Source: Enterobacteriaceae endosymbiont of Donacia cincticornis
Lineage (GTDB): Bacteria; Pseudomonadota; Gammaproteobacteria; Enterobacterales; Enterobacteriaceae
Length of the DNA stretch: 64,000 nucleotides
Reading direction: 5' to 3'
NCBI RefSeq assembly: GCF_012568845.1
Contig: NZ_CP046194.1
Span: 327,078-391,077 of the forward strand
In this document: positions 34,718 to 44,281 of the stretch, one piece after another
Numbering within the stretch: position 1 is the first letter of the stretch
Layout: every line of letters begins with the position of its first letter
Program-made: the position numbers and the translations under genes
Notes under the pieces: generated by a model
The model's database searches: none
Seen by the model: the letters and a program-made list of their open reading frames with translations, nothing else
Told to the model about the DNA's origin: nothing

Positions 34718-36139
34718 TTAATATATTTTGATACTAAAATTATTTTTAACATATTTCAGTAACTTTTTTAAAGTTAATTTTTTTTTATTACAAAATTTTT
34801 TTTTTAAAAGTTTTTTTATTTGAAAAATATATTTTTTAAGAAAATTTTGATTAAATATATTTTTTTTATATACATCCCATTTTTTTTGTTCAATTATATT
34901 TAATTTTATAGGAAAATTTCTTGCTTTATATTTAAAAAATAAAACATTAGCTCTTTGATCTTTAAAAAATAATTTTTTTAAAAAAAAAAATTTTTCATCT
35001 TGTATTTGTTTAAATTTTAATAAATCTTCATCAGAAAAAAAATTGTTATATAATTGTTCATCAACATTATAAATATTAGTTTTATCATCGTTTTTTACGA
35101 TATTATTAATTAGAAAAAATTTGATAATATTTTTTATTTTTAAAAAATTATTTTGTAATAAAATAAAATTTTTTATATAAAAAATTTTATCAAATTTTAA
35201 ACGATTAATATCAATTTGTTTTAAAAAATAAAATGGTAATAATAATGGTATTTTATTAAAATTAATAAGTTGTATGTATGAATAGATATATTTTGAGTAT
35301 AATTGATTTTTCTTTTTAAAAATTTGTAAAAAATAATTTATATCTTTTTTTAAATTAAAAGTAACTAATATATTTTTATTTTGTTCATACCAAAATAATG
35401 GAGTTACACAATTTATATTGTTATTTTTATTTTTATAAATATTACTAATATGAATTAAAATTTGAATTCTTGATAAATCTATAATTTTTATTAATTTTTG
35501 TTTATTTCTATTTTTAAAAAAATATTTATATAATAGCGGTTGTTTATTTTTAATTAATTTTGTAATAGCTATTGTGGTATATACATCAGATAATGCATCA
35601 TGAACTTTGTATGGTATAAGATTATTTAATTTTGCAATTTTTTCAAGATTAAAAATAGGAATATTATTAATTTTAGGCCAAACAATTCCATTAGGTCTTA
35701 ATACATAACATGCTCTAACTAAAGTTAATATATCCCATCTACTATTATTATTTTTCCAAAACCAACTATATGGATCATAAAAATTTCGATAAAATAAAAA
35801 TTTACTAAATTCATCATCAAAATAAAGATTATTATATCCAATAATACAAGTATTTGGGTATAAAAATATACTATTAATAAGATTAGCAAATTTATTTTCT
35901 TGTAATCCTTTTGAATTTACCAGATACGGATCTATATTATGTATTATTATTGATTGAGGATCAGGTAAATAATCGTTAGGTATTTTACAGTAAAGTACCG
36001 TAGGTTTATGAATAATATTAAAATTAATATCAGTACGTATACAAGCAAATTGAGCAATTCTATCTTTTTTAGGATTTAAACCAAAAGTTTCATAATCATA
36101 AAATAAAAAATTAAATTTTAATTTTTTTTTCTTTAACAT
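34718..36139 (-). CDS. sbcB: Exodeoxyribonuclease I
   Basis: 3'-5' single-strand DNA exonuclease of the DnaQ superfamily, active in recombination and mismatch repair. It has 473 residues (475 in E. coli). Asp15 and Glu17 are in DYETFGLNP, the block YNNLYFDDEF, YRNFYDPYSW and NSRWD are conserved, and the final His/Asp motif is HDALSDVY. The C-terminal half is very diverged and lysine-rich with many homopolymer tracts, but the frame is open. Confidence 0.94.
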   Translation of the reverse strand: MLKKKKLKFNFLFYDYETFGLNPKKDRIAQFACIRTDINFNIIHKPTVLYCKIPNDYLPDPQSIIIHNIDPYLVNSKGLQENKFANLINSIFLYPNTCIIGYNNLYFDDEFSKFLFYRNFYDPYSWFWKNNNSRWDILTLVRACYVLRPNGIVWPKINNIPIFNLEKIAKLNNLIPYKVHDALSDVYTTIAITKLIKNKQPLLYKYFFKNRNKQKLIKIIDLSRIQILIHISNIYKNKNNNINCVTPLFWYEQNKNILVTFNLKKDINYFLQIFKKKNQLYSKYIYSYIQLINFNKIPLLLPFYFLKQIDINRLKFDKIFYIKNFILLQNNFLKIKNIIKFFLINNIVKNDDKTNIYNVDEQLYNNFFSDEDLLKFKQIQDEKFFFLKKLFFKDQRANVLFFKYKARNFPIKLNIIEQKKWDVYKKNIFNQNFLKKYIFQIKKLLKKKFCNKKKLTLKKLLKYVKNNFSIKIY

Positions 36140-36196
36140 AGTATATAATACAATAATATATTATTGATATTTTTACAATAATTATTAATTAATTAT

Positions 36197-36281
36197 GGTG
36201 AGATGACCGAGTGGTTTAAGGTGCATGCCTGGAAAGTATGTATATGGAAACATATCAGGGGTTCGAATCCCCTTCTCACCA
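36197..36281 (+). tRNA. tRNA-Ser (anticodon GGA)
   Basis: Class II tRNA with a 7-bp acceptor GGTGAGA/TCTCACC and a long variable arm (GTATATGGAAACATATC). The anticodon loop CTGGAAA gives GGA, for TCC and TCT. The base after the acceptor is A, whereas E. coli serine tRNAs have G73. CCA is not encoded. Confidence 0.95.
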
Positions 36282-36324
36282 AAATAAAATATATATATTA
36301 ACCATTTTAAAATATGATATTAAT

Positions 36325-36900
36325 ATGTTTGATATAAATTTAACTAAAATAATGTATAAATATGGTTACTTAATAGTATTATTTAGTTCTTTAATTGAAT
36401 GGGAAACATTTATTATTATTGCTGGTATGTTAGCTCATAAAAAAATTTTAAATTTAAATAATATTATAATTATTACTATAATAGGTTCTATCTTAAGTAA
36501 CCAAATACTATTTTATATAGGCAAAAAATACAGTAAAAATTTTTTATTTATTTTAAAAAATTATAATTTAAAAATTCAAAAATATCGTTTTTTATTTAAA
36601 AAATATCCCTATTTTTTTATCATTATAACAAGATTTATTTATGGATTTAGATTAATAAGTCCCATAACAATGGGTATTACTAAAATTTCTAATGTAAAAT
36701 TTTTTTTATCCAATATTATTGGAGCTTTTATTTGGACTTTTTTTTTTACTATTTCTGGATATTTTTTTGGTGAAATTATTTCTACATGGATAAAAGATAT
36801 TACTAAAATTATTCAATATTTTTTATTTATTTTTTTATTATTAATAATAATCTTTTTTCTATTCAAATTCATAAAGATAAAATTTAAATATTTTAAATAA
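36325..36900 (+). CDS. yohD: DedA-family membrane protein, YohD-like
   Basis: Inner membrane protein of the DedA/VTT family, whose members are linked to undecaprenyl-phosphate or phospholipid recycling and proton-dependent envelope homeostasis. I start at the ATG at 36325 (MFDINLTKIMYKYGYLIVLF); an upstream extension would run into the tRNA. The length of 191 residues and alignment favour E. coli YohD (192) over DedA, YqjA or YabI. The acidic motif SLIEWET and the arginine motif TRFIYGFR are conserved, and 4-5 hydrophobic segments are seen. Its exact substrate is unknown. Confidence 0.85.
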   Translation: MFDINLTKIMYKYGYLIVLFSSLIEWETFIIIAGMLAHKKILNLNNIIIITIIGSILSNQILFYIGKKYSKNFLFILKNYNLKIQKYRFLFKKYPYFFIIITRFIYGFRLISPITMGITKISNVKFFLSNIIGAFIWTFFFTISGYFFGEIISTWIKDITKIIQYFLFIFLLLIIIFFLFKFIKIKFKYFK

Positions 36901-36916
36901 TTATATTTTATAAATT

Positions 36917-38386
36917 TTAATTTATAATTAACTTTATTAAAAATTCAGGATATAATCCTAATATAATTGTTAGTATTGCAAATAATAATAATAAATTTTT
37001 TATAAAAAAATAATAATGATTATTTTTTATTTTAAAAAGATAAAAATTTTTATTCATTTTAGATGGTTTTAAATACAAACTAATAATTATATTTAAATAA
37101 TAATATATTCCCATAGAACTACCAAATATAATTATATAGGTTAAATACCACATTTTCATTTTTATACACAAAGCTATTAAATAGAATTTTGAAATAAAAC
37201 CTATAGTAATAGGAACACCAGCTAAAGATAATAACATTATTGTTAAAATAAAAGTTAAAATAGGATCATACCAGAATAAACCACGATAATAATATAATTT
37301 ATCTATATTTATTTCATCAATATTTAAACTAGCAAATATACTCATTACTCCTAAAATACCTAAATTATTTATTAAATATCCGATAATATATATAATCATA
37401 ATTTCTAATGAAAAAATATGTGTTTCATATTTTTGATTATAAATCAGTATTACGAACATATATCCCATATGAGCTATAGATGAATATGCTAATAAACGTT
37501 TAATATTATTTTTAGAAATCATACCCATAATATTACCAAATAATATTGATAATATTGATAATAAAATTATTATTTGTAATATAAAAGATTGCATATAATT
37601 AATATATGCAAAATTAATTAAAAATTTAAACAAAAATATAAAAATTGATAATTTACTAAATGTTGTTAAAAATAATGTAACAACAGTTGGTGATCCTTGA
37701 TAAACATCTGGAGTCCATAAATGAAATGGTACTATTGATAATTTAAAGCCTAAACTTATTATTATTAATAATAGACCAATTATTGTTAAATAATTTATAG
37801 AAAAAAAATTATGGATTATATCACTATTTAGTAGATTAACAAAATGTAAACTACCATTATCTAAATAAATAAAAGATATTCCTAATATTAGGAATGATGA
37901 AACTAACATAGAAAGTATCGTATATTTAATACTAGCTTCTAATGCATATTTTAATTTTAAGTTATAAAATATAAGACCAAAAATAGGTATAGATATTAAT
38001 TCAATACCAACTAACATTGAAATTAAATTATTTGAATCTAATAATACTAAACTTCCTATAGTTGAAATTATAATTAATAAATAAAATTCATCTTTATTAT
38101 ACCTAATAATAGATAACCATTTATAAGCTAATAAACATACTATTATATTATTAAATAATAATATTATCTTATAAAAAATTGAATATTTATCTTGTAAAAA
38201 TAAATTATTTATAAAAAAATTATTATTTTGTATATAAAAAAGAGATATTATTGTAAATATAAATCCAATAATTGTAATAATTAAACTTGATATATTATCA
38301 CGTTTTATTGTTATTTTAATTAATAAAAATATTAATGATATTATAATAATAATTAAAGGTATTAATGGTATTAATGATTTAGTCAT
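36917..38386 (-). CDS. nuoN: NADH-quinone oxidoreductase subunit N
   Basis: Antiporter-like proton-pumping subunit of complex I. It has 489 residues (485 in E. coli) and about 14 membrane segments. The conserved lysine blocks SLGFKLSIVPFHLWTPDVYQG and AYSSIAHMGYM are present. It is the last gene of the thirteen-gene nuo operon and is convergent with yohD. Confidence 0.96.
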   Translation of the reverse strand: MTKSLIPLIPLIIIIISLIFLLIKITIKRDNISSLIITIIGFIFTIISLFYIQNNNFFINNLFLQDKYSIFYKIILLFNNIIVCLLAYKWLSIIRYNKDEFYLLIIISTIGSLVLLDSNNLISMLVGIELISIPIFGLIFYNLKLKYALEASIKYTILSMLVSSFLILGISFIYLDNGSLHFVNLLNSDIIHNFFSINYLTIIGLLLIIISLGFKLSIVPFHLWTPDVYQGSPTVVTLFLTTFSKLSIFIFLFKFLINFAYINYMQSFILQIIILLSILSILFGNIMGMISKNNIKRLLAYSSIAHMGYMFVILIYNQKYETHIFSLEIMIIYIIGYLINNLGILGVMSIFASLNIDEINIDKLYYYRGLFWYDPILTFILTIMLLSLAGVPITIGFISKFYLIALCIKMKMWYLTYIIIFGSSMGIYYYLNIIISLYLKPSKMNKNFYLFKIKNNHYYFFIKNLLLLFAILTIILGLYPEFLIKLIIN

Positions 38387-38437
38387 AAAATTTTCTATTT
38401 TTTTAAAAAATTTATTAAAAATAATATATAGATTTAA

Positions 38438-39955
38438 TTAATAATTAATCAATATAATTCTATTATATAGATTATTAATAGTATTATTTGATATATTTAA
38501 TATAAATTGTGGATAGAAACCTAAAAATATTAATAAAATTAATAATATGAATAAAATAATTTTTTCTCTTAAAAATATATTTTTTTCTAAAATATTTATT
38601 CTAGTTTTAGAACCATAAAAAATTTTTTGTATCATATTTAATGAATAAATACTAGAAAATAATAAACTAAAAGTAGAAATACATGCACAAATAGGATGTT
38701 TATAAAAAACACCTAATAAAATTAAAAATTCCCCTATAAAATTTCCTGTACCAGGTATACCAATACTAGCTAAAGCAAAGAACACAAATAAACCTGGTAG
38801 TATATTTATACTATCCCATAACCCCCCCATTAGTTTAATATTACGTGTTTTTAATTTTTCATATATTTGTCCACACAGAATAAATTGTGCAGAAGCTGAA
38901 ATACCATGTGATACCATTTGTATTATTACACCTTGATAAGCTAATTTATTAAAGCTATAAATTCCTATTAAAATATATCCCATATGAGATATAGACGTAT
39001 ATGCTATAATTTTTTTTATATCATTTTGTGTATAAGCCATCCATAATCCATAAAAAATACCGAACATTCCTAATACTATTGCAGTAAATGAAAATTTTAA
39101 AGATGATACAGGAAATAAGGGTAATGTAAATCTTAATAAACCATAAGCAGCTGTCTTTAATAAAATACCTGCTAAATCAACAGATCCTGCAGTAGGAGCT
39201 TGACTATGTGCATCAGGTAACCATCCGTGAAATGGGATAATAGGCATTTTAACTGCAAATGCAATAAAAAAAGATAACATTAAAAAAAATTCTGTTTTTA
39301 GATTTAAATGACTATTTAACAAAGCATCATATTCAAAAGTTAATATACCAGTAGATTTATAATAAGAAAAAACTAAAGTAATAATTCCACATAACATTAA
39401 TAAACCACTAGTCTGTGTATAAATAAAAAACTTAGTTGCAGCTTTAATACGACTATTTCCTTTAATATCTTTATGTCCCCATATAGATATTAAAAAATAC
39501 ATAGGTAGTAACATTATTTCCCAAAATAAAAAAAACAAAAACATATCTACAGATAAAAATACACCAATAACTCCACTTAAAATCCATAATAGATTTAAAT
39601 GGAAAAAACCATGAAGTTTTTTTATTTCATTCCAAGAACATAATACAGCCATTATACCTAATAATCCAGTTAAATTTATCATTATTAATGATAATCCATC
39701 TATAGCTAGATGAAAATGTATTCCAAATTGAGGCATCCAATTTAAAATAAATTCTGAAATCCATGTAGGATATAAAAAAAATATATGATTTTTAAAAAAA
39801 AATGTATATGTAATTAATTTAATAATTGATATTATAAAAATAAAACTAATAGCAATTAAAGATATCCAACGAGGAAATTTAGAATTTATTTTTTCACTTT
39901 GCCAACAAATTAAACCACCAAAAAAAGGAATTAATATAAAACAGGGTAATAACAT
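38438..39955 (-). CDS. nuoM: NADH-quinone oxidoreductase subunit M
   Basis: Antiporter-like proton-pumping membrane subunit. It has 505 residues (509 in E. coli). The glutamate motif FFLFWEIMLLPMYFLI and the lysine helix AVKMPIIPFHGWLPDAHSQAP are conserved, as is AYTSISHMGYI. It sits between nuoL and nuoN with about 50 bp on each side. Confidence 0.97.
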   Translation of the reverse strand: MLLPCFILIPFFGGLICWQSEKINSKFPRWISLIAISFIFIISIIKLITYTFFFKNHIFFLYPTWISEFILNWMPQFGIHFHLAIDGLSLIMINLTGLLGIMAVLCSWNEIKKLHGFFHLNLLWILSGVIGVFLSVDMFLFFLFWEIMLLPMYFLISIWGHKDIKGNSRIKAATKFFIYTQTSGLLMLCGIITLVFSYYKSTGILTFEYDALLNSHLNLKTEFFLMLSFFIAFAVKMPIIPFHGWLPDAHSQAPTAGSVDLAGILLKTAAYGLLRFTLPLFPVSSLKFSFTAIVLGMFGIFYGLWMAYTQNDIKKIIAYTSISHMGYILIGIYSFNKLAYQGVIIQMVSHGISASAQFILCGQIYEKLKTRNIKLMGGLWDSINILPGLFVFFALASIGIPGTGNFIGEFLILLGVFYKHPICACISTFSLLFSSIYSLNMIQKIFYGSKTRINILEKNIFLREKIILFILLILLIFLGFYPQFILNISNNTINNLYNRIILINY

Positions 39956-40002
39956 AAAATTTCCTAATTATATTTTTATTATTTAATATATAAAAAAATT
40001 TA

Positions 40003-41883
40003 TTATGTAAAATAATATTGATTATTAATAAATATTGTTAAATACACTAAAATTATTATTGTTCCTATATATATGGATAATATATACCAACGAATGTATC
40101 CATTTTCACTTGTTAATAATAAATATCCTATTTTTTTTAAAAATTTTATAAAAAAATAATCTATTATTTTTGAAATAGGATCATTTTTTATTAATAATAA
40201 AAATTTTTTAAAAATATTTGTAATTAAATTTTTATAAAAAAAATCTATATAATAACCGTTTAAAAAAAAATTATTTATAAAATTAAAATAATAATATTTT
40301 TTAATAATCTTTTTTATTAAAAAATTATTTTTTACATAAAAAATGTATAATAAATAACTGTTAATTAAAATTAATATAGATATTATTTCTAAAAAAAAAT
40401 AATTTTTATTATTTAATATAAATAATTTACTGGGAAGTAAAAATTTTTTTTTTATTGGTAAAAATATTATACCAATAAAACTAGATAATATTGTTAATAT
40501 TATTAATGGAATATTATGTATAAATACATTATTTGTAATTTTATTAAAAAAAATATTACTTTTACCATAAAAAATTTTATAAATCATACGAAAAGTATAC
40601 AAAGAAGTAAAAATACTACCTATAAAACTAATAATAAGTAAAAAATTATATTTACTCATAAAAATTTCATATAATATTTTTTCTTTTGTAAAACCACTCA
40701 TAGTAATAAAAGGTAACGAAATTAAAGACATTGCACCAAATAAAAAAATATAATATATAAATGGGAAATATTTTTTTATTCCTCCCATTTTTAATATATT
40801 TTGTTCATTTTTACATAAAAAAATAATAGAGGCAACACATAAGAAAAGTAATGCTTTAAAAAAAGCATGTGATATCACATGAAATAAAGCAGCTTTCCAT
40901 AAATTAATACCTAATGCTAAAAACATGTAACCAATTTGACTCATTGTAGAATATGCTAAAATACGTTTAATATTATTTTGTATTAAAGCAGAATAACCAG
41001 ATAATAATATTGTTATCGCACCAATAATACTGCATAAAAATAAAATATGGTTATTCATTAAAAATAAAATATTATTACGTAGAATTAAATAAATACCAGC
41101 AGTAACCATAGTAGCAGCATGGATAAGAGCAGATACAGGAGTAGGCCCTACCATCGCATCTATTAACCAAGTATTTAATGGAAATTGCACTGATTTACTT
41201 AAAGATCCTATAATAATCATTATAGAGATTATTTTTAAATAAAATGCCTTATAATAAATAGAAGATGATGTAGAAACATTAAATATTTCTGTAAAATTAA
41301 GAGTATTAAAGGTTCTAAATATAAAAAATATTCCAATAATTAAAAAAATATCACTAAAACGAGTTATTAAAAATGTTTTTATAGCAGATAATCCATTTGA
41401 TGATTTTTTATAAAAAAAACCTATTAATAAATAAGAACATACTCCTACTCCTTCCCAGCCAAAAAACATCAAAATAAAATTATCAGCTAAAATAAGTAAT
41501 ATCATATTAGCAATAAATAAATTAGTATATGCAAAAAATCTAGAATATCCTTTTTCATTTTTCATATACCAAATGGAAAATATGTGAATAAAAAATCCTA
41601 CCCATGTAGTGATAAACAACATGATTAAAGATAACATATCTAAATACAAACTAAAATTAATATGTAAAGAATTAATATTTACTATTTCCCACAAAGATTG
41701 TTTATAAAAAAATAATCTATTTTTTAAAAAAATATATCCTATTATTAATGTTAATATTGCACTTATACCTATAAAAGTAACTCCAATAATTGAAATTTGA
41801 ATTTTATTTAAATAATTAGAAATTAATGATAGTAGTAAAAAACTAATTAATGGCATTAAGATAATTAAAAAAAGAAATTTCAT
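40003..41883 (-). CDS. nuoL: NADH-quinone oxidoreductase subunit L
   Basis: Distal antiporter-like proton-pumping subunit with the long lateral helix. It has 626 residues (613 in E. coli). FFGWEGVGVCSYLLIGF, SVQFPLNTWLIDAMVGPTPVS and SQIGYMFLA are typical. The C-terminal third, which forms the lateral helix, is poorly conserved and rich in Lys, Asn and Phe, but ends in a clear hydrophobic anchor. Its ATG overlaps the nuoK TGA by 4 bases. Confidence 0.97.
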   Translation of the reverse strand: MKFLFLIILMPLISFLLLSLISNYLNKIQISIIGVTFIGISAILTLIIGYIFLKNRLFFYKQSLWEIVNINSLHINFSLYLDMLSLIMLFITTWVGFFIHIFSIWYMKNEKGYSRFFAYTNLFIANMILLILADNFILMFFGWEGVGVCSYLLIGFFYKKSSNGLSAIKTFLITRFSDIFLIIGIFFIFRTFNTLNFTEIFNVSTSSSIYYKAFYLKIISIMIIIGSLSKSVQFPLNTWLIDAMVGPTPVSALIHAATMVTAGIYLILRNNILFLMNNHILFLCSIIGAITILLSGYSALIQNNIKRILAYSTMSQIGYMFLALGINLWKAALFHVISHAFFKALLFLCVASIIFLCKNEQNILKMGGIKKYFPFIYYIFLFGAMSLISLPFITMSGFTKEKILYEIFMSKYNFLLIISFIGSIFTSLYTFRMIYKIFYGKSNIFFNKITNNVFIHNIPLIILTILSSFIGIIFLPIKKKFLLPSKLFILNNKNYFFLEIISILILINSYLLYIFYVKNNFLIKKIIKKYYYFNFINNFFLNGYYIDFFYKNLITNIFKKFLLLIKNDPISKIIDYFFIKFLKKIGYLLLTSENGYIRWYILSIYIGTIIILVYLTIFINNQYYFT

Positions 41884-42182
41884 CCCTTCATCTCACTAAT
41901 TGAATCAATATTAATATTATTTTTATAATAATATAATTTTATTAATAAAATTAAACCTATACAAGTTTCTATAGCTGATATACTAATAGATATAATATAC
42001 ATAATTTCTCCTTCAGTTTGTTTCCAATAATTACCAGAAACTACACATGATAAGGTAGAAGCATTAATCATTAATTCAGTACAAATTAAAATATATAACA
42101 TATTATTTCTAATTAATATTCCTATTAATCCAGTAATAAATATTATTATAATAAATATTAAAATATGATATAAAGGTATCAT
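41880..42182 (-). CDS. nuoK: NADH-quinone oxidoreductase subunit K
   Basis: Small three-helix membrane subunit. It has 100 residues, as in E. coli. The conserved glutamates are in ICTELMINAS and SAIETCIGL. An ATGA overlap links it to nuoL. Confidence 0.96.
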   Translation of the reverse strand: MIPLYHILIFIIIIFITGLIGILIRNNMLYILICTELMINASTLSCVVSGNYWKQTEGEIMYIISISISAIETCIGLILLIKLYYYKNNINIDSISEMKG

Positions 42183-42220
42183 TTTATATTCTTCTTTATT
42201 ATATAAAAATAAATAAATAT

Positions 42221-42721
42221 TTAATATTTTTTTCTATTACCTATGTGTAAAATAATAATTACACCAGATAATAAAAGTATTGATATTAATTCTACAATAA
42301 TTTTATATTGTGTAAATAAATTTATACCAATATTTTGGATATTAATAAAATTATGAATAATTAATTTTTGTATATATAAATTTTTTAATATATAAAATAT
42401 AAATATTAAAAAAAAACAATTTATAATTAAAATGTTAATTATAAATAATTTTTTTTTTATAAAAAAATACTTTTCTTCTAACTCAATTTTTTTATCATTT
42501 AAAAACATTAAAACAAATATAAATAATATAATAATAGCTCCAGCATATATAATAATTTCTAATGCTCCAGCAAAATAATTACCTAATAAAAAAAATATAC
42601 ATGATATTGAAATTAATGAGATTAAAAAATATAATAGTGTATAAATAGGATTAACACTAATAATAATTAAAAATGTAAAAATTATTGATATAAATCCTAA
42701 TAAATATAATATTATTTCCAT
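42221..42721 (-). CDS. nuoJ: NADH-quinone oxidoreductase subunit J
   Basis: Membrane subunit with five hydrophobic segments. It has 166 residues (184 in E. coli), with a shorter C-terminus. The third helix block EIIIYAGAIIILFIFVLMFL is the family hallmark. The loop after it is Lys/Ile-rich and divergent. Confidence 0.94.
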   Translation of the reverse strand: MEIILYLLGFISIIFTFLIIISVNPIYTLLYFLISLISISCIFFLLGNYFAGALEIIIYAGAIIILFIFVLMFLNDKKIELEEKYFFIKKKLFIINILIINCFFLIFIFYILKNLYIQKLIIHNFINIQNIGINLFTQYKIIVELISILLLSGVIIILHIGNRKKY

Positions 42722-42746
42722 ATAAAATACCTCTAAATAATCATAA

Positions 42747-43289
42747 TTATGGTAAAATATTTTTTATATCTACTTCTATACTTGAATGTTTGATATTATT
42801 TTTTTTATTATTTTTTATTTTAACTCCTGCAATATTATAAAAATTATATTTTACATCTTTTCCTGGATTATTAATTAATAAATTTTTTTTTTCATATACT
42901 AGATCTCTTCTATTAAATTCACATAATTCAAAATCAGGAATTAATTGTATAGCTGATGTAGGACAAGCTTCTTCACAGAATCCACAAAAAATACATCTAG
43001 AAAAATTTATTCTAAAAAATTTTGCATATGATCGTCCATTTTTATTTATAGATTTTTTTAAAGTTATACAACTAACTGGACAAACAACTGCACAAAGATT
43101 ACAAGCAACACAACGTTCATTATTATCTAAATCAGATGTTAATATTATTCTTCCTCTATATCTTGGGGGTAAATAAACTTTTTTTTCTGGATACATAATT
43201 GTTTCTCTTTTACTAAAAGAATTTAGTAAAACAAAAAAAATACTTTTTATTTGACTTATTATATTAATAAAAAATTTTTTAATATTCAT
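42747..43289 (-). CDS. nuoI: NADH-quinone oxidoreductase subunit I
   Basis: Peripheral-arm subunit that carries two [4Fe-4S] clusters (N6a and N6b). It has 180 residues, as in E. coli. The two ferredoxin motifs are CVACNLCAVVCPVSC and CIFCGFCEEACPTSA. An N-terminal hydrophobic helix anchors it. Confidence 0.97.
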   Translation of the reverse strand: MNIKKFFINIISQIKSIFFVLLNSFSKRETIMYPEKKVYLPPRYRGRIILTSDLDNNERCVACNLCAVVCPVSCITLKKSINKNGRSYAKFFRINFSRCIFCGFCEEACPTSAIQLIPDFELCEFNRRDLVYEKKNLLINNPGKDVKYNFYNIAGVKIKNNKKNNIKHSSIEVDIKNILP

Positions 43290-43306
43290 TATTTAATTTT
43301 AAAAGA

Positions 43307-44281
43307 TTATGTAAATGTTGTTAAACATGCAGTAATTATAAGATTAATCAATGTTAATGGTAAACATATAAACCATCCAAAATATATTACTTTATCATAA
43401 CGAGGTCTAGGTAATGATGCTCTGATTAAAAAAAATAATATTATAAATAAAATAGTTTTAATTAAAAACCATAACATGGGTGTAAAAAATGGGCCTAACC
43501 ATCCACCAAAAAATAAAATAACAATTAAAGAAGATAATACTGTTATATTAACATATTCCCCTATAAAAAATAGTCCAAACTTCATTCCAGAATATTCTAT
43601 ATGATAACCATCAACAAGTTCTTGTTCTGTTTCTGGTTGGTCAAAAGGATGTCTATGGCATAATGCTATAGAAGCAATTAAAAATGGGATAAAAGCAAAA
43701 AATTGAGGAATAATATTCCAATAATGATTAAATTGATAATTTATTATATCTAATAAATTAAAAGATCCTGTTTGGCACACAATACCCATTAATGATAATC
43801 CTAAAAATACTTCATAACTAATAATTTGTGCTACTCCTCTTATAACTCCTAGTAAAGCATATTTATTGTTACTTGCTAATCCTGCAAATAAGATAGAATA
43901 TACTGAAATACTAGCCATCATTAAAAAAAAAAGTATTCCAATATTTAAATTAGATATTATTATATAAGGAGTAATAGGCAATGTAGCGAAAACAGACAAT
44001 AATGTATTAAATGCTAAAATAGGAGCCAAATTAAATAATAATTTATTAGAAAAATGTGGATTCCAATCTTCTTTAAAAAAAATTTTTATCATATCAGCTA
44101 ATAATTGGAAACATCCAAAAAATCCTACTCTATTTGGACCATAACGATTTTGAAATAAAGCAAGTATCCGTCTTTCTATAAAACTTAAAAAAGCACTACT
44201 TATTAATAATAATAATAATATAAATAATATTTGCAGTACATAAAATAATTTTATAGAATGAAATAAAGAAGAAAATATCAT
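43307..44281 (-). CDS. nuoH: NADH-quinone oxidoreductase subunit H
   Basis: Membrane subunit at the quinone-binding junction. It has 324 residues (325 in E. coli). [18 protein letters not shown] and the acidic loop [22 protein letters not shown] are conserved. Its ATG overlaps the nuoG TGA by 4 bases. Confidence 0.97.
   Translation of the reverse strand: MIFSSLFHSIKLFYVLQILFILLLLLISSAFLSFIERRILALFQNRYGPNRVGFFGCFQLLADMIKIFFKEDWNPHFSNKLLFNLAPILAFNTLLSVFATLPITPYIIISNLNIGILFFLMMASISVYSILFAGLASNNKYALLGVIRGVAQIISYEVFLGLSLMGIVCQTGSFNLLDIINYQFNHYWNIIPQFFAFIPFLIASIALCHRHPFDQPETEQELVDGYHIEYSGMKFGLFFIGEYVNITVLSSLIVILFFGGWLGPFFTPMLWFLIKTILFIILFFLIRASLPRPRYDKVIYFGWFICLPLTLINLIITACLTTFT

Noticed and set aside
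44278..44281. Possible recoding of UGA as tryptophan
   Set aside because: nuoG and nuoK end in TGA at normal lengths and Trp is encoded by TGG, so the standard bacterial code applies.
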